Source: Pseudomonadota bacterium (lineage in GTDB: Bacteria > Desulfobacterota > Binatia > Binatales > Binataceae). Taken from it: a DNA stretch of 64,000 nt. The notes under the pieces were generated by a model. The model was not told where the DNA came from. It searched no databases and saw only the letters and a program-made list of their open reading frames with translations. The position numbers were made by a program, and so were the translations under genes. Numbering within the stretch: the first letter of the stretch is position 1; every line of letters starts with the position of its first letter. This document shows, piece by piece, positions 43,196-51,573 of this stretch. The stretch spans positions 1 to 64,000 of the forward strand of contig JAJPIF010000017.1 of NCBI GenBank assembly GCA_021324885.1, read 5' to 3'.

Positions 43196-43489
43196 ATGGG
43201 CCGCAGACTGTACGTAGGTAACCTGGCTTGGGCTGTGAGCGATCAGGATCTACGCGAGTTGTTCTCGGACGCCGGCAAGGTGGAGAACTGTCAGGTCATC
43301 GTGGACCGCGAGACAAACCGATCAAGAGGTTTCGGGTTCGTAGAGATGGCCACCGATGAAGCGGCGGAGGCCGCCATCAAAAAGTTCAACGGCCGGGACC
43401 TTAAAGGACGGGCAATTCGCGTCAACGAAGCGCAGGCCCGAAGCACCGGCGGCGGAACCCGTCCCGGTGGCGGTCGCGACCGCGCTTAG
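43196..43489 (+). CDS. RRM-domain RNA-binding protein
   Basis: 97 residues with AAGGAG 7 bases before ATG. A single RNA recognition motif: RNP2 RLYVGNLAW at the N-terminus, RNP1 RSRGFGFVEM in the middle, and helices LRELFSDAGKV and AAEAAIKKFNG, ending with a Gly/Arg-rich tail (RSTGGGTRPGGGRDRA). This is the small bacterial type, often cold-inducible and acting as an RNA chaperone. It has a long leader upstream and two hairpins downstream, compatible with post-transcriptional control. Confidence 0.96.
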   Translation: MGRRLYVGNLAWAVSDQDLRELFSDAGKVENCQVIVDRETNRSRGFGFVEMATDEAAEAAIKKFNGRDLKGRAIRVNEAQARSTGGGTRPGGGRDRA

Positions 43490-43502
43490 AAGCGGGACGT
43501 TC

Positions 43503-43557
43503 GGTCACCGTCTGTGCGTGGACGGTGACTGAAATGGGAGTTTTCGGGGAAGCTCCC
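43503..43557 (+). terminator. Two successive hairpins after the RRM gene
   Basis: GTCACCGTC (43504-43512) pairs perfectly with GACGGTGAC (43521-43529) over an 8-base loop. GGGAGTTTT (43536-43544) then pairs with its partner ending CTCCC at 43557, with wobble pairs, over a CGGG loop. No T-run follows, so a stabilising 3-prime structure or Rho-assisted end is more likely than a classical terminator. Confidence 0.45.
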
Positions 43558-43747
43558 AAACGCGCTGGGGCGGAAATCCCGGGGGGTTTGCCAGTAGAAT
43601 TCAGCTGGGCAACGGCATGGGCGTTGAGCCCTGATGCCGTCAGCCAAAGTACTCGACCGTCCCTGGAAGAAGGCGAAAGCAGCCTACCCGTCCAAATCCG
43701 CTGTACCCAATCCGCGGTAATGTTAAATCCCTGTCTTCAATACCAGG

Positions 43748-45349
43748 CTAGTGCATCATAAATTCAGGGCTGCCCAGGATTAAGGCGGCGCGCAACCGCG
43801 GCGGGGCTTGGCGGACGGTCGCCGCCGTCTGATGGGTAAAACTGTTGCCGACCGCTTCCGCCAATGCATACGGATCGGGCGGCGCGACCATTTCAGCCTC
43901 GGGCCCCGAAGCGGCTCCCACCGCCGTCACCGGCTCATCAGGTGCGGACCGCGGTACCTGCATCAGGCGAAGATGCCCGGTGCCGAGCGCAGTCGCAAAG
44001 CTTAATCGTAGCATCATCGCGTCGGGATTGAGCCACGCCGCCTGGGTAAATTTGTAGCCGTCGGGGGTCTGGCATCCGTAAAGCGGCTCGCCCAACTGCC
44101 TCAGCGCGCCCATTAGCGGCAGGAAGTTGCGCGGGTATATTGCGGTGGCGCGGACCGCGGAGACCACGAACTGATAGGGCGTTTTGAACCGGTTCCCATA
44201 ATACTTCTGGTCCCAGAACTCCGGACTCTGAAACAGAGTGTTGAGGACCGAACGGATATCGCCGTCGCTGTTCATGAAGGTCGCGGCCAGCCGCCTTACC
44301 AGGGCCGGCGGGGGGTCATCGGCGACGAAGTATTGCGCAAGTTCGTAGCTGATGTGATGAGCGGTGGCGGGACTGCGCGCGAGTATATCCAGGGCTTGTT
44401 CGCCCTCACCGATGCCGGAGCCCTGGATCGTGTGGCCCAAAAAGCGCTTGGTGCTGAAATCGTGCCGCGTGGGGTCGAAATAAAATCCATTGGAGCCTGC
44501 GAAGCCGTCCGACCCGCGCAGCCACGCCAGTAATCCGGCCCGCCGCGCCGCCCGTCTGTTGATCAGGCCCCATCCGGTGAAGATGCGCGCCAGTGCGATG
44601 ACATCCTGCTGCGTATATCCGCCGTCGACGCCCAGCGTATGCAGTTCCATCAGTTCGCGTGCATAGTTTTCGTTCAGACCGTCGAACCGGCCATGGGCGC
44701 CTGGCGTTCCCGGCCCCGTGTTGAGCCAATTGTCGAGGTAAAACAGCATCGCCGGATGCCGCGCAGTGGCGCCGAGCAGGTCGCGAAACCGGCCCAAGGC
44801 GTATGGCCGAATGGCCTCCTGTTCAAAGGCGCCCGTCCATAGATAATCCAATCCCTTTGCGGCAAACACGTTGAAATGGTTGAACCAGAAATCAACCATC
44901 ACCTGCTGAAGCTGGCGCGGATCTTCGATTGCCCGCAGCAATCGCGCCTGCGCCGCCTGTTCCATGATGATTCGGGCCCGCTGCCGTGCCGCCTTGACCT
45001 GCGCCGGATCAGGCTTCTGACCCGGGGTGAACGGCCGATATTTCAGAAATAATTCAACCGGGGTCATCCGCAGGGTGTCGAGTTGGTCAAGTTGTGACTG
45101 TATAGCTGGCGGCACCGGAATCGACTCGGGATGGAGTTGCTCCTGAATATACTGTTCAACGCCGATTTCGCGCACCCGTTGAATGTCCCCCGGCCGTGGA
45201 CCGAAAGCCAATCGATTCAGCACATGGATCGGTTTTAGATCGGTTGGGATTTCAGCCGCCTGCCCCAGGATCGCTCCAAAGAGCATGGATACGGCAAGCA
45301 GTCCCGGGATAAACCTGGTTGCAATCATGGCACGCACCGTGACACCCAT
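43748..45349 (-). CDS. DUF1800 family secreted protein
   Basis: 533 residues. A signal peptide is best formed from the internal Met at 45328 (MIATRFIPGLLAVSMLFGAILGQA-like segment), so the true start may lie there. Family features: HVLNRLAFGPRPGDIQRV, VDFWFNHFNVF, LYYLDNWLNTG-type sequence, GLNENYARELMELHTLGVDGGYTQQDVIALARIFTGW, and DPTRHDFSTKRFLGH. Members often pair with DUF1501 proteins and are exported, but no DUF1501 gene is nearby. Function unknown. Divergent from mreB, sharing about 240 bases of AT-rich promoter region. Confidence 0.9.
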   Translation of the reverse strand: MGVTVRAMIATRFIPGLLAVSMLFGAILGQAAEIPTDLKPIHVLNRLAFGPRPGDIQRVREIGVEQYIQEQLHPESIPVPPAIQSQLDQLDTLRMTPVELFLKYRPFTPGQKPDPAQVKAARQRARIIMEQAAQARLLRAIEDPRQLQQVMVDFWFNHFNVFAAKGLDYLWTGAFEQEAIRPYALGRFRDLLGATARHPAMLFYLDNWLNTGPGTPGAHGRFDGLNENYARELMELHTLGVDGGYTQQDVIALARIFTGWGLINRRAARRAGLLAWLRGSDGFAGSNGFYFDPTRHDFSTKRFLGHTIQGSGIGEGEQALDILARSPATAHHISYELAQYFVADDPPPALVRRLAATFMNSDGDIRSVLNTLFQSPEFWDQKYYGNRFKTPYQFVVSAVRATAIYPRNFLPLMGALRQLGEPLYGCQTPDGYKFTQAAWLNPDAMMLRLSFATALGTGHLRLMQVPRSAPDEPVTAVGAASGPEAEMVAPPDPYALAEAVGNSFTHQTAATVRQAPPRLRAALILGSPEFMMH

Positions 45350-45590
45350 AAGACGCAGGCGTCCCAGATGCGTTTACAGATAATCCGGCCTGCTGGTGAT
45401 TTTCCCACAGATTCCAAGTTCACCATCATTCGGCGAATACCGGGCAGGCCCTTCCAGGTGCGTTAGTCATTTATTCCCGGATAGTTGGTGTATTTAGCTC
45501 AGTTTAGTTTGTTACTTGAGGTTTTTTATGATAAATGAGCTGTAGTACACACCAGTAGTGGTGATGGCGGACGGGAGGCGGCGGTTGGTC

Positions 45591-46628
45591 ATGCGTTTGG
45601 GGCATTTGGTGCCAGGCGCTCTGGCGGGAGGCCTGGCAATCGATCTGGGCACCGCAAACACTCTTATCTACTCCAGAAAACGCGGGATTGTCTGCAACGA
45701 GCCGTCGGTGGTGGCCTTGCGCTACGACACCAGGGGCTTGCGCAAGGTGCTCGCGGTCGGCGCCGAAGCCAAGGCGATGCTGGGCCGCACGCCCGGTTCC
45801 GTGATGGTGGCGCGGCCGCTGAGCGACGGGGTAATCGCCGATTTCGAGGCGGCGCGCGAGATGCTGCGCCACTTCATCCGAAAGGTCCGCACGCGATGGT
45901 CGGTGGCGCGGCCGCGGGTCGTGGTCTCGGTGCCTTCAGAGATCAGCCCAGTGGAAAAACGCGCGGTCAAGGAATCGGTGGAGTCGGCCGGCGCCAGCGA
46001 AGTGATCCTGATGAACGAACCGATTGCCGCCGCCTTGGGCGCAGGTTTGCCGATCCTCGAGCCTCAGGGCAGCATGGTCGTGGATATCGGCGGCGGTACC
46101 AGTGACGTGGCGGTACTGTCGATGGGCTCCATCGTGGTCTCGCGCTCGTTGCGGATCGCAGGCGACCGGATGGACCGGGAAATCATAGACCAGGTCAAGC
46201 GCCGGCATAATCTGCGCATCGGCGAGCGCACCGCTGAGATGCTCAAGCTGATGCTGGGTTCAGCCGTGGCGGAACCGGAGACCAGGACACTTGAAATCAT
46301 GGGCCGCGATGAAATGAGCGGCCACCCCAAAACCGTGGAAATCGACGATGAGGAAATCCGCGATGCGCTGCGCGGACCAGTCACTCAACTGGTCGACTCA
46401 GTGCATGGCGTACTGGAGCAGACGCCGCCCGAACTGCTCAAGGATATCGCGGATAACGGATTGATCCTCACCGGCGGCGGCGCGCTTTTGCGCAACCTTG
46501 ACGTCTTGCTCAGCGAGGAGACGGGGGTCACCGCGAAGGTCAGCGAAGATCCGTTGAGTGCCGTGGTTCGCGGAGCCGGCCGCGTGGTGGAAGAACCTGC
46601 CCTGCTCGAACGCCTGTCGCTGGAATGA
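45591..46628 (+). CDS. mreB: Rod shape-determining protein MreB
   Basis: 345 residues from ATG 45591; GGGAGG at 45573-45578 would instead fit a TTG at 45585 (6-base spacing), so the exact start is uncertain, and the frame stays open to 45558. Actin-fold motifs: phosphate 1 AIDLGTANTLIY, connect 1 PRVVVSVPSEISPVEKRAV, MNEPIAAALGAGLPI, phosphate 2 VVDIGGGTSDVAV, and GLILTGGGALLRNLDVLL. Polymerises under the inner membrane to guide wall synthesis. mreC and mreD do not follow; a His-rich lipoprotein lies convergent downstream. Confidence 0.96.
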   Translation: MRLGHLVPGALAGGLAIDLGTANTLIYSRKRGIVCNEPSVVALRYDTRGLRKVLAVGAEAKAMLGRTPGSVMVARPLSDGVIADFEAAREMLRHFIRKVRTRWSVARPRVVVSVPSEISPVEKRAVKESVESAGASEVILMNEPIAAALGAGLPILEPQGSMVVDIGGGTSDVAVLSMGSIVVSRSLRIAGDRMDREIIDQVKRRHNLRIGERTAEMLKLMLGSAVAEPETRTLEIMGRDEMSGHPKTVEIDDEEIRDALRGPVTQLVDSVHGVLEQTPPELLKDIADNGLILTGGGALLRNLDVLLSEETGVTAKVSEDPLSAVVRGAGRVVEEPALLERLSLE

Positions 46629-46633
46629 AACCA

Positions 46634-46681
46634 CCGGCGGACCGCATCCAGAAAGCAATGGTTGTGTGCAGCGTCCGCCGG
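46634..46681. terminator. GC inverted repeat between convergent mreB and lipoprotein gene
   Basis: CCGGCGGAC at 46634-46642 and GTCCGCCGG at 46673-46681 form a 9-bp perfect stem with a 30-base loop. Lies 5 bases after the mreB stop and just before the convergent lipoprotein end. No T-run on either side, so bidirectional termination is only a possibility. Confidence 0.35.
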
Positions 46682-46737
46682 CGGATGTTTCTATGATCGG
46701 ATTTGCTATGCCTTTGCGATTGGGCTTTGCTCGACCA

Positions 46738-47052
46738 TCAGTGCCCATCGTGATGGTCATGACCCTCATGCGCTAGCCGGCCCTCCAGCCATTCGTGATG
46801 ATGCTCCTCGACCCAGGGTCGCCGGTTGGCTACCCACCAGTCGCGGTCATGCCATACATGATGTTCGTCCCAGTCGCCATACGCCACCGGACCAGGGGCA
46901 ACATACGCCGGAGCAGCGTAAGCAGGAGCATAGTAAGATGGACCATAACCATAGGCTGGAACAGGTGGACCTTCAAAGCATCCCTCAACGGCCATTGTGC
47001 AGCCCAAAAGAATTGTCAAAGTCAATAATGAAACCACTCTTTTAAGGTTCAC
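46738..47052 (-). CDS. Small histidine-rich lipoprotein
   Basis: 104 residues from GTG 47052, chosen because GGAGG is 5 bases upstream; the frame extends further without an SD. Signal peptide ends LTLTILLGC, a lipobox with Cys at about residue 18, so the mature protein is lipid-anchored. Then comes a Tyr/Ala/Pro repeat region (PAYGYGPSYYAPAYAAPAY) and a Trp/His/Asp-rich tail (DEHHVWHDRDWW, EEHHHEWLEG, HEGHDHHDGH). The His clusters suggest divalent metal binding (Ni, Zn, Cu) or pH sensing at the envelope. No family named. Divergent from the LLM oxidoreductase. Confidence 0.7.
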   Translation of the reverse strand: MNLKRVVSLLTLTILLGCTMAVEGCFEGPPVPAYGYGPSYYAPAYAAPAYVAPGPVAYGDWDEHHVWHDRDWWVANRRPWVEEHHHEWLEGRLAHEGHDHHDGH

Positions 47053-47210
47053 AGCTACCTCCAACAGGAGAACGCTCGGCATTACCTGGAAGCACAATCG
47101 GTGCCGGCGGCCAGAGCTTTCGATTGCCTGCGTTTTTTGATTATTCGGTTCGGCAGCCGACGTAATGAGGCATGCGATACTCCAAAAAATCCATGTTTCG
47201 GACTTGGAGA

Positions 47211-47240
47211 CCCCGCGAATACGCAAAAGCGGGGTTTTGG
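47211..47240 (+). terminator. Orphan intrinsic terminator on the plus strand
   Basis: CCCCGC (47211-47216) and GCGGGG (47229-47234) form a stem with a 12-base loop directly followed by TTTTGGTTTG. It faces the plus strand although no plus-strand gene precedes it in this divergent intergenic region, so it ends a leader or a small RNA. Confidence 0.5.
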
Positions 47241-47344
47241 TTTGATTATCCGGTCAATTTGAGCGAGCGCCGCATGACTCCGATCTGCTCTGGATATGCT
47301 AATCTGCACGCCCTTAATGAGGTTTTTGCAGCGGGAGACATGCG

Positions 47345-48262
47345 ATGAAAATAGCGATCCAGTTACCCCAGTTCATGAGCTACCCGGACCTGCTCGAGCG
47401 CGCGGTTTTTGCCGACCGGCTGGGCTTCCATTCGATCTGGCTCAATGATCATTTCCTGCACTTTATGGCGCCCGAACGCGACCATCCCGAGGCGCTGACC
47501 TGCCTGACCGCGATCGCCGCGCGCACTGAGCGCACACGGTTGGGGATGCTGGTGTTCTGCAACGGGTATCGCAATCCGGCCTACCTGGCCAAAGCTTTGA
47601 CCACGGTCGATCACGTCAGCAGCGGACGGCTGGAGATCGGAATGGGTGCCGGATGGTACGAGCAGGAGCATCGGTCGTACGGTTATGATTTCCCGCCGAT
47701 CGGAACGCGGCTGAAGGCATTGGAAGAGGCTCTTCAAATCATGAATCTGATGTTTACGGAACCGGTGGCCACGTTTAAGGGGCGCTATCACTCCATTGAG
47801 GGCGCCCGCAACAACCCCAAGCCTGTACAAAAGCCGCGCCCGCCGATCACGATCGCGGGTGGCGGCGAAAAGGTGCTGCTGCGACTGGTGGCACGCTATG
47901 CCGATCGATGGAATATCTTTCCCGCCGACCCTGCTGATTTTGCGCACAAACGCCAGGTGCTTAAGGAGCACTGCGCAGGGATCGGACGCGACTTCAGTAC
48001 GCTGGAGGTTTCCGAACATATCCTGGTTTGTGTGGAGACCAGCGAGGAGGCACTCAAGAAGCGGTGGGCTGAAGACAGCCGGCATCCGATGATACGCGGC
48101 GCAGCGGGCCGCGTGGTGATGGGCACGCCGGAGTCAGTGATCGCGCAATTGCGCGAGCGTGAACGACGCGGCGTCGATATGGGAATCGCGTGGTTCACCG
48201 ATTTCGGCCGTCCGCGCACGCTGGAAATCTTCGCTCGCGAAGTAATGCCGGGATTGGCCTAG
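47345..48262 (+). CDS. LLM-class flavin-dependent oxidoreductase (F420-type candidate)
   Basis: 305 residues; GGGAG about 9 bases upstream of ATG. The compact luciferase-like barrel shows FADRLGFHSIWLNDHFL, TERTRLGMLVFCNGYRNPAYLAKALTTVDHVSSGRLEIGMGAGWYEQEH, and PRPPITIAGGGEKVLLRLVARYADRWN. GRLEIGMGAGWYEQEH and the length fit the F420-dependent group (Rv-type) better than the FMN monooxygenase at 13497. If so the organism makes coenzyme F420; no fbi/cof genes are in the window to confirm this. Confidence 0.92.
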   Translation: MKIAIQLPQFMSYPDLLERAVFADRLGFHSIWLNDHFLHFMAPERDHPEALTCLTAIAARTERTRLGMLVFCNGYRNPAYLAKALTTVDHVSSGRLEIGMGAGWYEQEHRSYGYDFPPIGTRLKALEEALQIMNLMFTEPVATFKGRYHSIEGARNNPKPVQKPRPPITIAGGGEKVLLRLVARYADRWNIFPADPADFAHKRQVLKEHCAGIGRDFSTLEVSEHILVCVETSEEALKKRWAEDSRHPMIRGAAGRVVMGTPESVIAQLRERERRGVDMGIAWFTDFGRPRTLEIFAREVMPGLA

Positions 48263-48349
48263 CTTTGGCCGGGGTTCGCAGGTCGAAGCTGGGCTTGAGT
48301 TTCTTGCCGGAGCCTGCGTCCGTTCTCATCACAGCGGGAACGGAGAATT

Positions 48350-49345
48350 TCAGGGAAGAGCCGCCATCGCGTATGCCGGGGGCAGGTTGGCGGCCAACTC
48401 CACAACTTCCGCTTCCTGCGGGCGCCAGTGCAGGAGCTTGCCGTCGGTAGTGACGCCGAACAGCTCGCCGGGGCATACCTCGCTTTCCAGTAGCGCCATG
48501 ATCATGCCGCGCCATATTCCCTCGGCTGCCGCCGGCTTGAAACTATGTCCGCGATCAGCGCTGACCAGGAGCATCGAGTCGGCGCCGCAGGCCGCCCAGC
48601 TCGGCGGAGCTCCCGCCGCACCTGCCGCATAAAGCATCCCCTCACGGTCAACCAGGAGCGGCACCACGTACGGCCGATTCGTCGCGACGAATTTCCATGA
48701 CGACCCCTCCAGTCGGTAAAAGCCGCGTCCGGTCGTGGCATAAAGGCGGCGCGGGTCGGCAGGGTCGATGGCCAGCGAATGCACGTCGGGATACAGGCCC
48801 TTGTTAAGCGGCTCGAAACTCGCGCCCCGGTCGCGTGAACGGAAAACTCCGCCTTCTTCCACCCCGACATACATCAGTGCAGGATCGGCGGCATCGAAGG
48901 TGATCGCGCGCACGTGAGGAATATGAGGAGAGCGCGCAAAGGTCCATCGATCCCGTCCCGGCAGATCGAGGAAAGCAGTGCACTCCTTAAAGTTTTGCCC
49001 ATGGTCATGGCTGTGGAACAGGCGCGCATGAGAAGTGCCGATAAACAGTTCGCCGGGCGCATCGGGCAGCGCTCCTACAGCCCAGATGCCCTCGTCGTGC
49101 GCTCCCGCCGGAGTGATGTCGGTCCATGTCCTGCCGCCGTCGGTGGAGCGCGACAAGGTGCCCGAGGCTGGCCCGTCACCCATGTGGGTATGCTCGACCG
49201 AGCCGGCGTAGATGACGTGCGGCTGGCCAGCACTCTGCGCCAAACAGAAGACCGAAGAAGGATTGGCAACTACCGCCAGCGGAACGCGGCTGCGAGCAGG
49301 ATCTATGATTACGATACCCTTGGACGTCCCGATGCACAGCCGCAT
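48350..49345 (-). CDS. BNR/sortilin-like beta-propeller protein
   Basis: 331 residues. At least four Asp-box (BNR) repeats are visible: SRSTDGGRTWTDI, FHSHDHGQNFKEC, FRSRDRGASFEPL and LVSADRGHSFKPA, spaced about 50-80 residues, as in sialidases, VPS10 domains and photosystem-assembly YCF48-like proteins. It starts MRLCIGTSKGIVIID with no signal peptide, so it is probably cytoplasmic. Likely a scaffold or ligand-binding propeller rather than a proven hydrolase. Same strand and 60 bases downstream of the formyltransferase-like gene. Confidence 0.85.
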   Translation of the reverse strand: MRLCIGTSKGIVIIDPARSRVPLAVVANPSSVFCLAQSAGQPHVIYAGSVEHTHMGDGPASGTLSRSTDGGRTWTDITPAGAHDEGIWAVGALPDAPGELFIGTSHARLFHSHDHGQNFKECTAFLDLPGRDRWTFARSPHIPHVRAITFDAADPALMYVGVEEGGVFRSRDRGASFEPLNKGLYPDVHSLAIDPADPRRLYATTGRGFYRLEGSSWKFVATNRPYVVPLLVDREGMLYAAGAAGAPPSWAACGADSMLLVSADRGHSFKPAAAEGIWRGMIMALLESEVCPGELFGVTTDGKLLHWRPQEAEVVELAANLPPAYAMAALP

Positions 49346-49404
49346 TCAACTCCCCCACACCTCATCTACGACCGATAGCCACTGGTTCCGGCGGCCGGTA
49401 TTGG

Positions 49405-50325
49405 CTAAGTATCCGCAAGCAGGCCGGCGCGCAGTTCTCCCGATTGAATGAGTTCGGCGGGCGCCATCTTTTTTGCACCGGGTTCCACCCGCACCCGCCT
49501 GACCAGCATCGTGGCGCCTTCCAGCGCGATGCGCATCCCCGAGCTGTCGATCGCAACGATTTCGCCCACCGCGCCCGAGGAAAGCCCCGGCTCCAGCGCC
49601 GCATCATACAATCGCACCTGCTTGCCCTCGTACAGCGCGAACGCGCCAGGCTGCGGATCGCATCCCCGGACCAGGTTGTAAACCTCACGCGCGTGCTTGC
49701 TGAAATCGATCCGTGCATGCTCGTCGCGGCATGGCGGCTCGTAAGTCGCCAGACTTTCGTTCTGCGCAATGCGCGGGGCCTTGCCCGCCTTGATCAGGTC
49801 GAGCGCCTCGAACATCGATTCGATTCCAAGTGGAAACAGACGGCCGAAATAGAGCGATCCAAGCGTATCGTTCTCGTCGATTGCCTGCCGTTTCTGAATC
49901 AAAATCGGACCGGTGTCGATACCCTGATCGGGCCAGAACCAGGTGACTCCGGTTTCGGTGTCGCCCTGGATGATGGCCCAGTTGATCGCGCTGGCTCCAC
50001 GATGGCGCGGCAGGAGCGAGGGATGGAAACAGATCGATTTGAGCCTGGGGGCGTATAGCACGCGTTCGGGCACGATCAGAGTGACAAAGGCCAGGATACC
50101 GAGGTCGGCGTTAAGCGACTTGAATTGCTCATAGATCGCATCGCCCTTGAAAGACGCAGGCTGGCTCAACGGTATCCCCAATTCCAGCGCCTTGGTCTTA
50201 AGCGGCTCGGGTTTACCTCCAACATCCGGCGGCGCGTAGACATGAACGATTTCCTCGCCTGCCCGATGAAGTTCCTGCAAAGCTCTTTCGGCAAAAGCGG
50301 CCTGGCCAATCAGTGCGATTCGCAT
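49405..50325 (-). CDS. Formyltransferase-like protein resembling the 10-formyl-THF hydrolase domain of FDH
   Basis: 306 residues. The formyltransferase core has FHPSLLPRHRGASAINWAIIQGD and a later GIDTGPIL. Catalytic His101 and Asp137 are 36 residues apart, as in the family. Two residues before His101 true methionyl-tRNA formyltransferases carry Asn; here it is Cys99, as FDH-type hydrolase domains carry a non-Asn residue. APRIAQNESLATYEPPCRDEHARIDF is also FDH-like. A C-terminal OB-like domain is present, but there is no ACP or aldehyde dehydrogenase part. Acts on 10-formyl-THF or transfers formyl to a sugar or tRNA; not a safe fmt call. Confidence 0.8.
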   Translation of the reverse strand: MRIALIGQAAFAERALQELHRAGEEIVHVYAPPDVGGKPEPLKTKALELGIPLSQPASFKGDAIYEQFKSLNADLGILAFVTLIVPERVLYAPRLKSICFHPSLLPRHRGASAINWAIIQGDTETGVTWFWPDQGIDTGPILIQKRQAIDENDTLGSLYFGRLFPLGIESMFEALDLIKAGKAPRIAQNESLATYEPPCRDEHARIDFSKHAREVYNLVRGCDPQPGAFALYEGKQVRLYDAALEPGLSSGAVGEIVAIDSSGMRIALEGATMLVRRVRVEPGAKKMAPAELIQSGELRAGLLADT

Positions 50326-50566
50326 TATTTCTGAAAACCCGTTCGCGTCAAATTATCAAATAGCACGCATGACGCAAAGAAGAGGAAAACGCAGTGAGCG
50401 CGCCGGCAGATCGATCTTGGGGCGGCCCCGAGCGCTCGTGCGGTCGGGGCCGGCGTGTCGAGCGCGGGATTGTTCGGATTTCGATCCGGGCGCTCATCGC
50501 CGTTTCCTCAACGGGCCCAAGGGTTTTCCAACACCCCCCTTTTCTGAGGCGCTGATCCGGACCGGA

Positions 50567-51415
50567 TCAGCGAGTGGGGCGGACTTTGCTGGTCTTTACC
50601 CCCACCGCTGTGAAACATAACAGACATCCGAAGAAACGGCCTTCCGCCTGACGCCGCCTGAGGTCGGCGAACCATTGCCTGGAATCCTCCGCGCTGATTA
50701 ATCCACGCCGCACGGCGGCTTTGGCCGTAGCGTCAAGTCGCAGCAGCTTGTTGGTATTGGTCAGGCTGTAGGACACCAAAGGCGTCGGGATAATGGTCAC
50801 GTCGTGAAGCGAATTGGCCTTCAACAAGCCAAAAAGGGCGCGGCCGATCCACGAGGATCGGATACTGTCGGCCAGAGTCAGAACGATACTCCTGGTGGTG
50901 GTGCGGTCTGCCGCGTCGATCGCCAGCGTGGAGTGGTCGGGCTCGAACAGCACGATTCTTCCGCCGGGCTTGGTCACCCGCACCATCTCGCGAATAGCCA
51001 GCGCCGGGTCGGCGACGTGCTGCAGGACCCTTTCCGACCAGCAGGCGGCGAAGGTAGCGTCGGGGAATTGCAGACCGTGAGCGTCGCCGACAACGAATCT
51101 GACGGCGCGGCCGAATTTGCGCGAACGTTGGCGCGCCTGCCTGATCATCGCGGCGCTGGAATCCACACCTATCACCTTCCCGCGCGGCGCCACGAACGAT
51201 ACCAACTCTCGCGAATCCTCGCCCAGGCCGCAGCCCAAATCCAACACCTGATCGCCCGGGCTCAGGTTCAGCAGTTCATAACGTGCGCGGCTGAGATCGC
51301 GCAGACGCGATGCCGTATGCTCGAGGTAGCTGACGTACTGAGAGGCTTCGCTGAGCGCATCCAGATCGCTGAAACTACCCGGATCGAAGCTGTACCTAGG
51401 TGACTTGCGCATCAA
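50567..51415 (-). CDS. Class I SAM-dependent methyltransferase
   Basis: 282 residues. SAM motif I is VLDLGCGLGEDSREL (about residue 58), motif II acid in VIGVDSSAAMIRQAR, DAHGLQFPDATFAACWSERVLQHVADPALAIREM is motif IV-like, and VTKPGGRIVLFEPDH the post-motif strand. Belongs to the ubiquinone/menaquinone or sterol methyltransferase-like Methyltransf_11 group. The C-terminal 90 residues lack a second recognised domain. Direct repeats at 51458 and 51476 lie upstream of its start. Confidence 0.9.
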   Translation of the reverse strand: MMRKSPRYSFDPGSFSDLDALSEASQYVSYLEHTASRLRDLSRARYELLNLSPGDQVLDLGCGLGEDSRELVSFVAPRGKVIGVDSSAAMIRQARQRSRKFGRAVRFVVGDAHGLQFPDATFAACWSERVLQHVADPALAIREMVRVTKPGGRIVLFEPDHSTLAIDAADRTTTRSIVLTLADSIRSSWIGRALFGLLKANSLHDVTIIPTPLVSYSLTNTNKLLRLDATAKAAVRRGLISAEDSRQWFADLRRRQAEGRFFGCLLCFTAVGVKTSKVRPTR

Positions 51416-51457
51416 TCCGCTACCATTTGGTTCAATATTAGAGGGCTGTGTCTTGTT

Positions 51458-51484
51458 TTGTCTATAGTCCTTATCTTGTCTATA
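51458..51484 (-). promoter_or_regulatory. Two 9-base direct repeats upstream of the methyltransferase
   Basis: TTGTCTATA occurs at 51458-51466 and 51476-51484 (TATAGACAA on the minus strand), 18 bases apart, in an AT-rich stretch between the methyltransferase and hydrogenase protease genes. Spacing near two helical turns suggests an operator or tandem promoter elements. Confidence 0.4.
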
Positions 51485-51573
51485 ATAAGCTTTAGGCGTT
51501 TTAGCTATCAGCCGCGGGATTTATCAACGTCCGCCACCCGTTGGACAATTATTGGTTTCTTTTTGGTCCGGAG

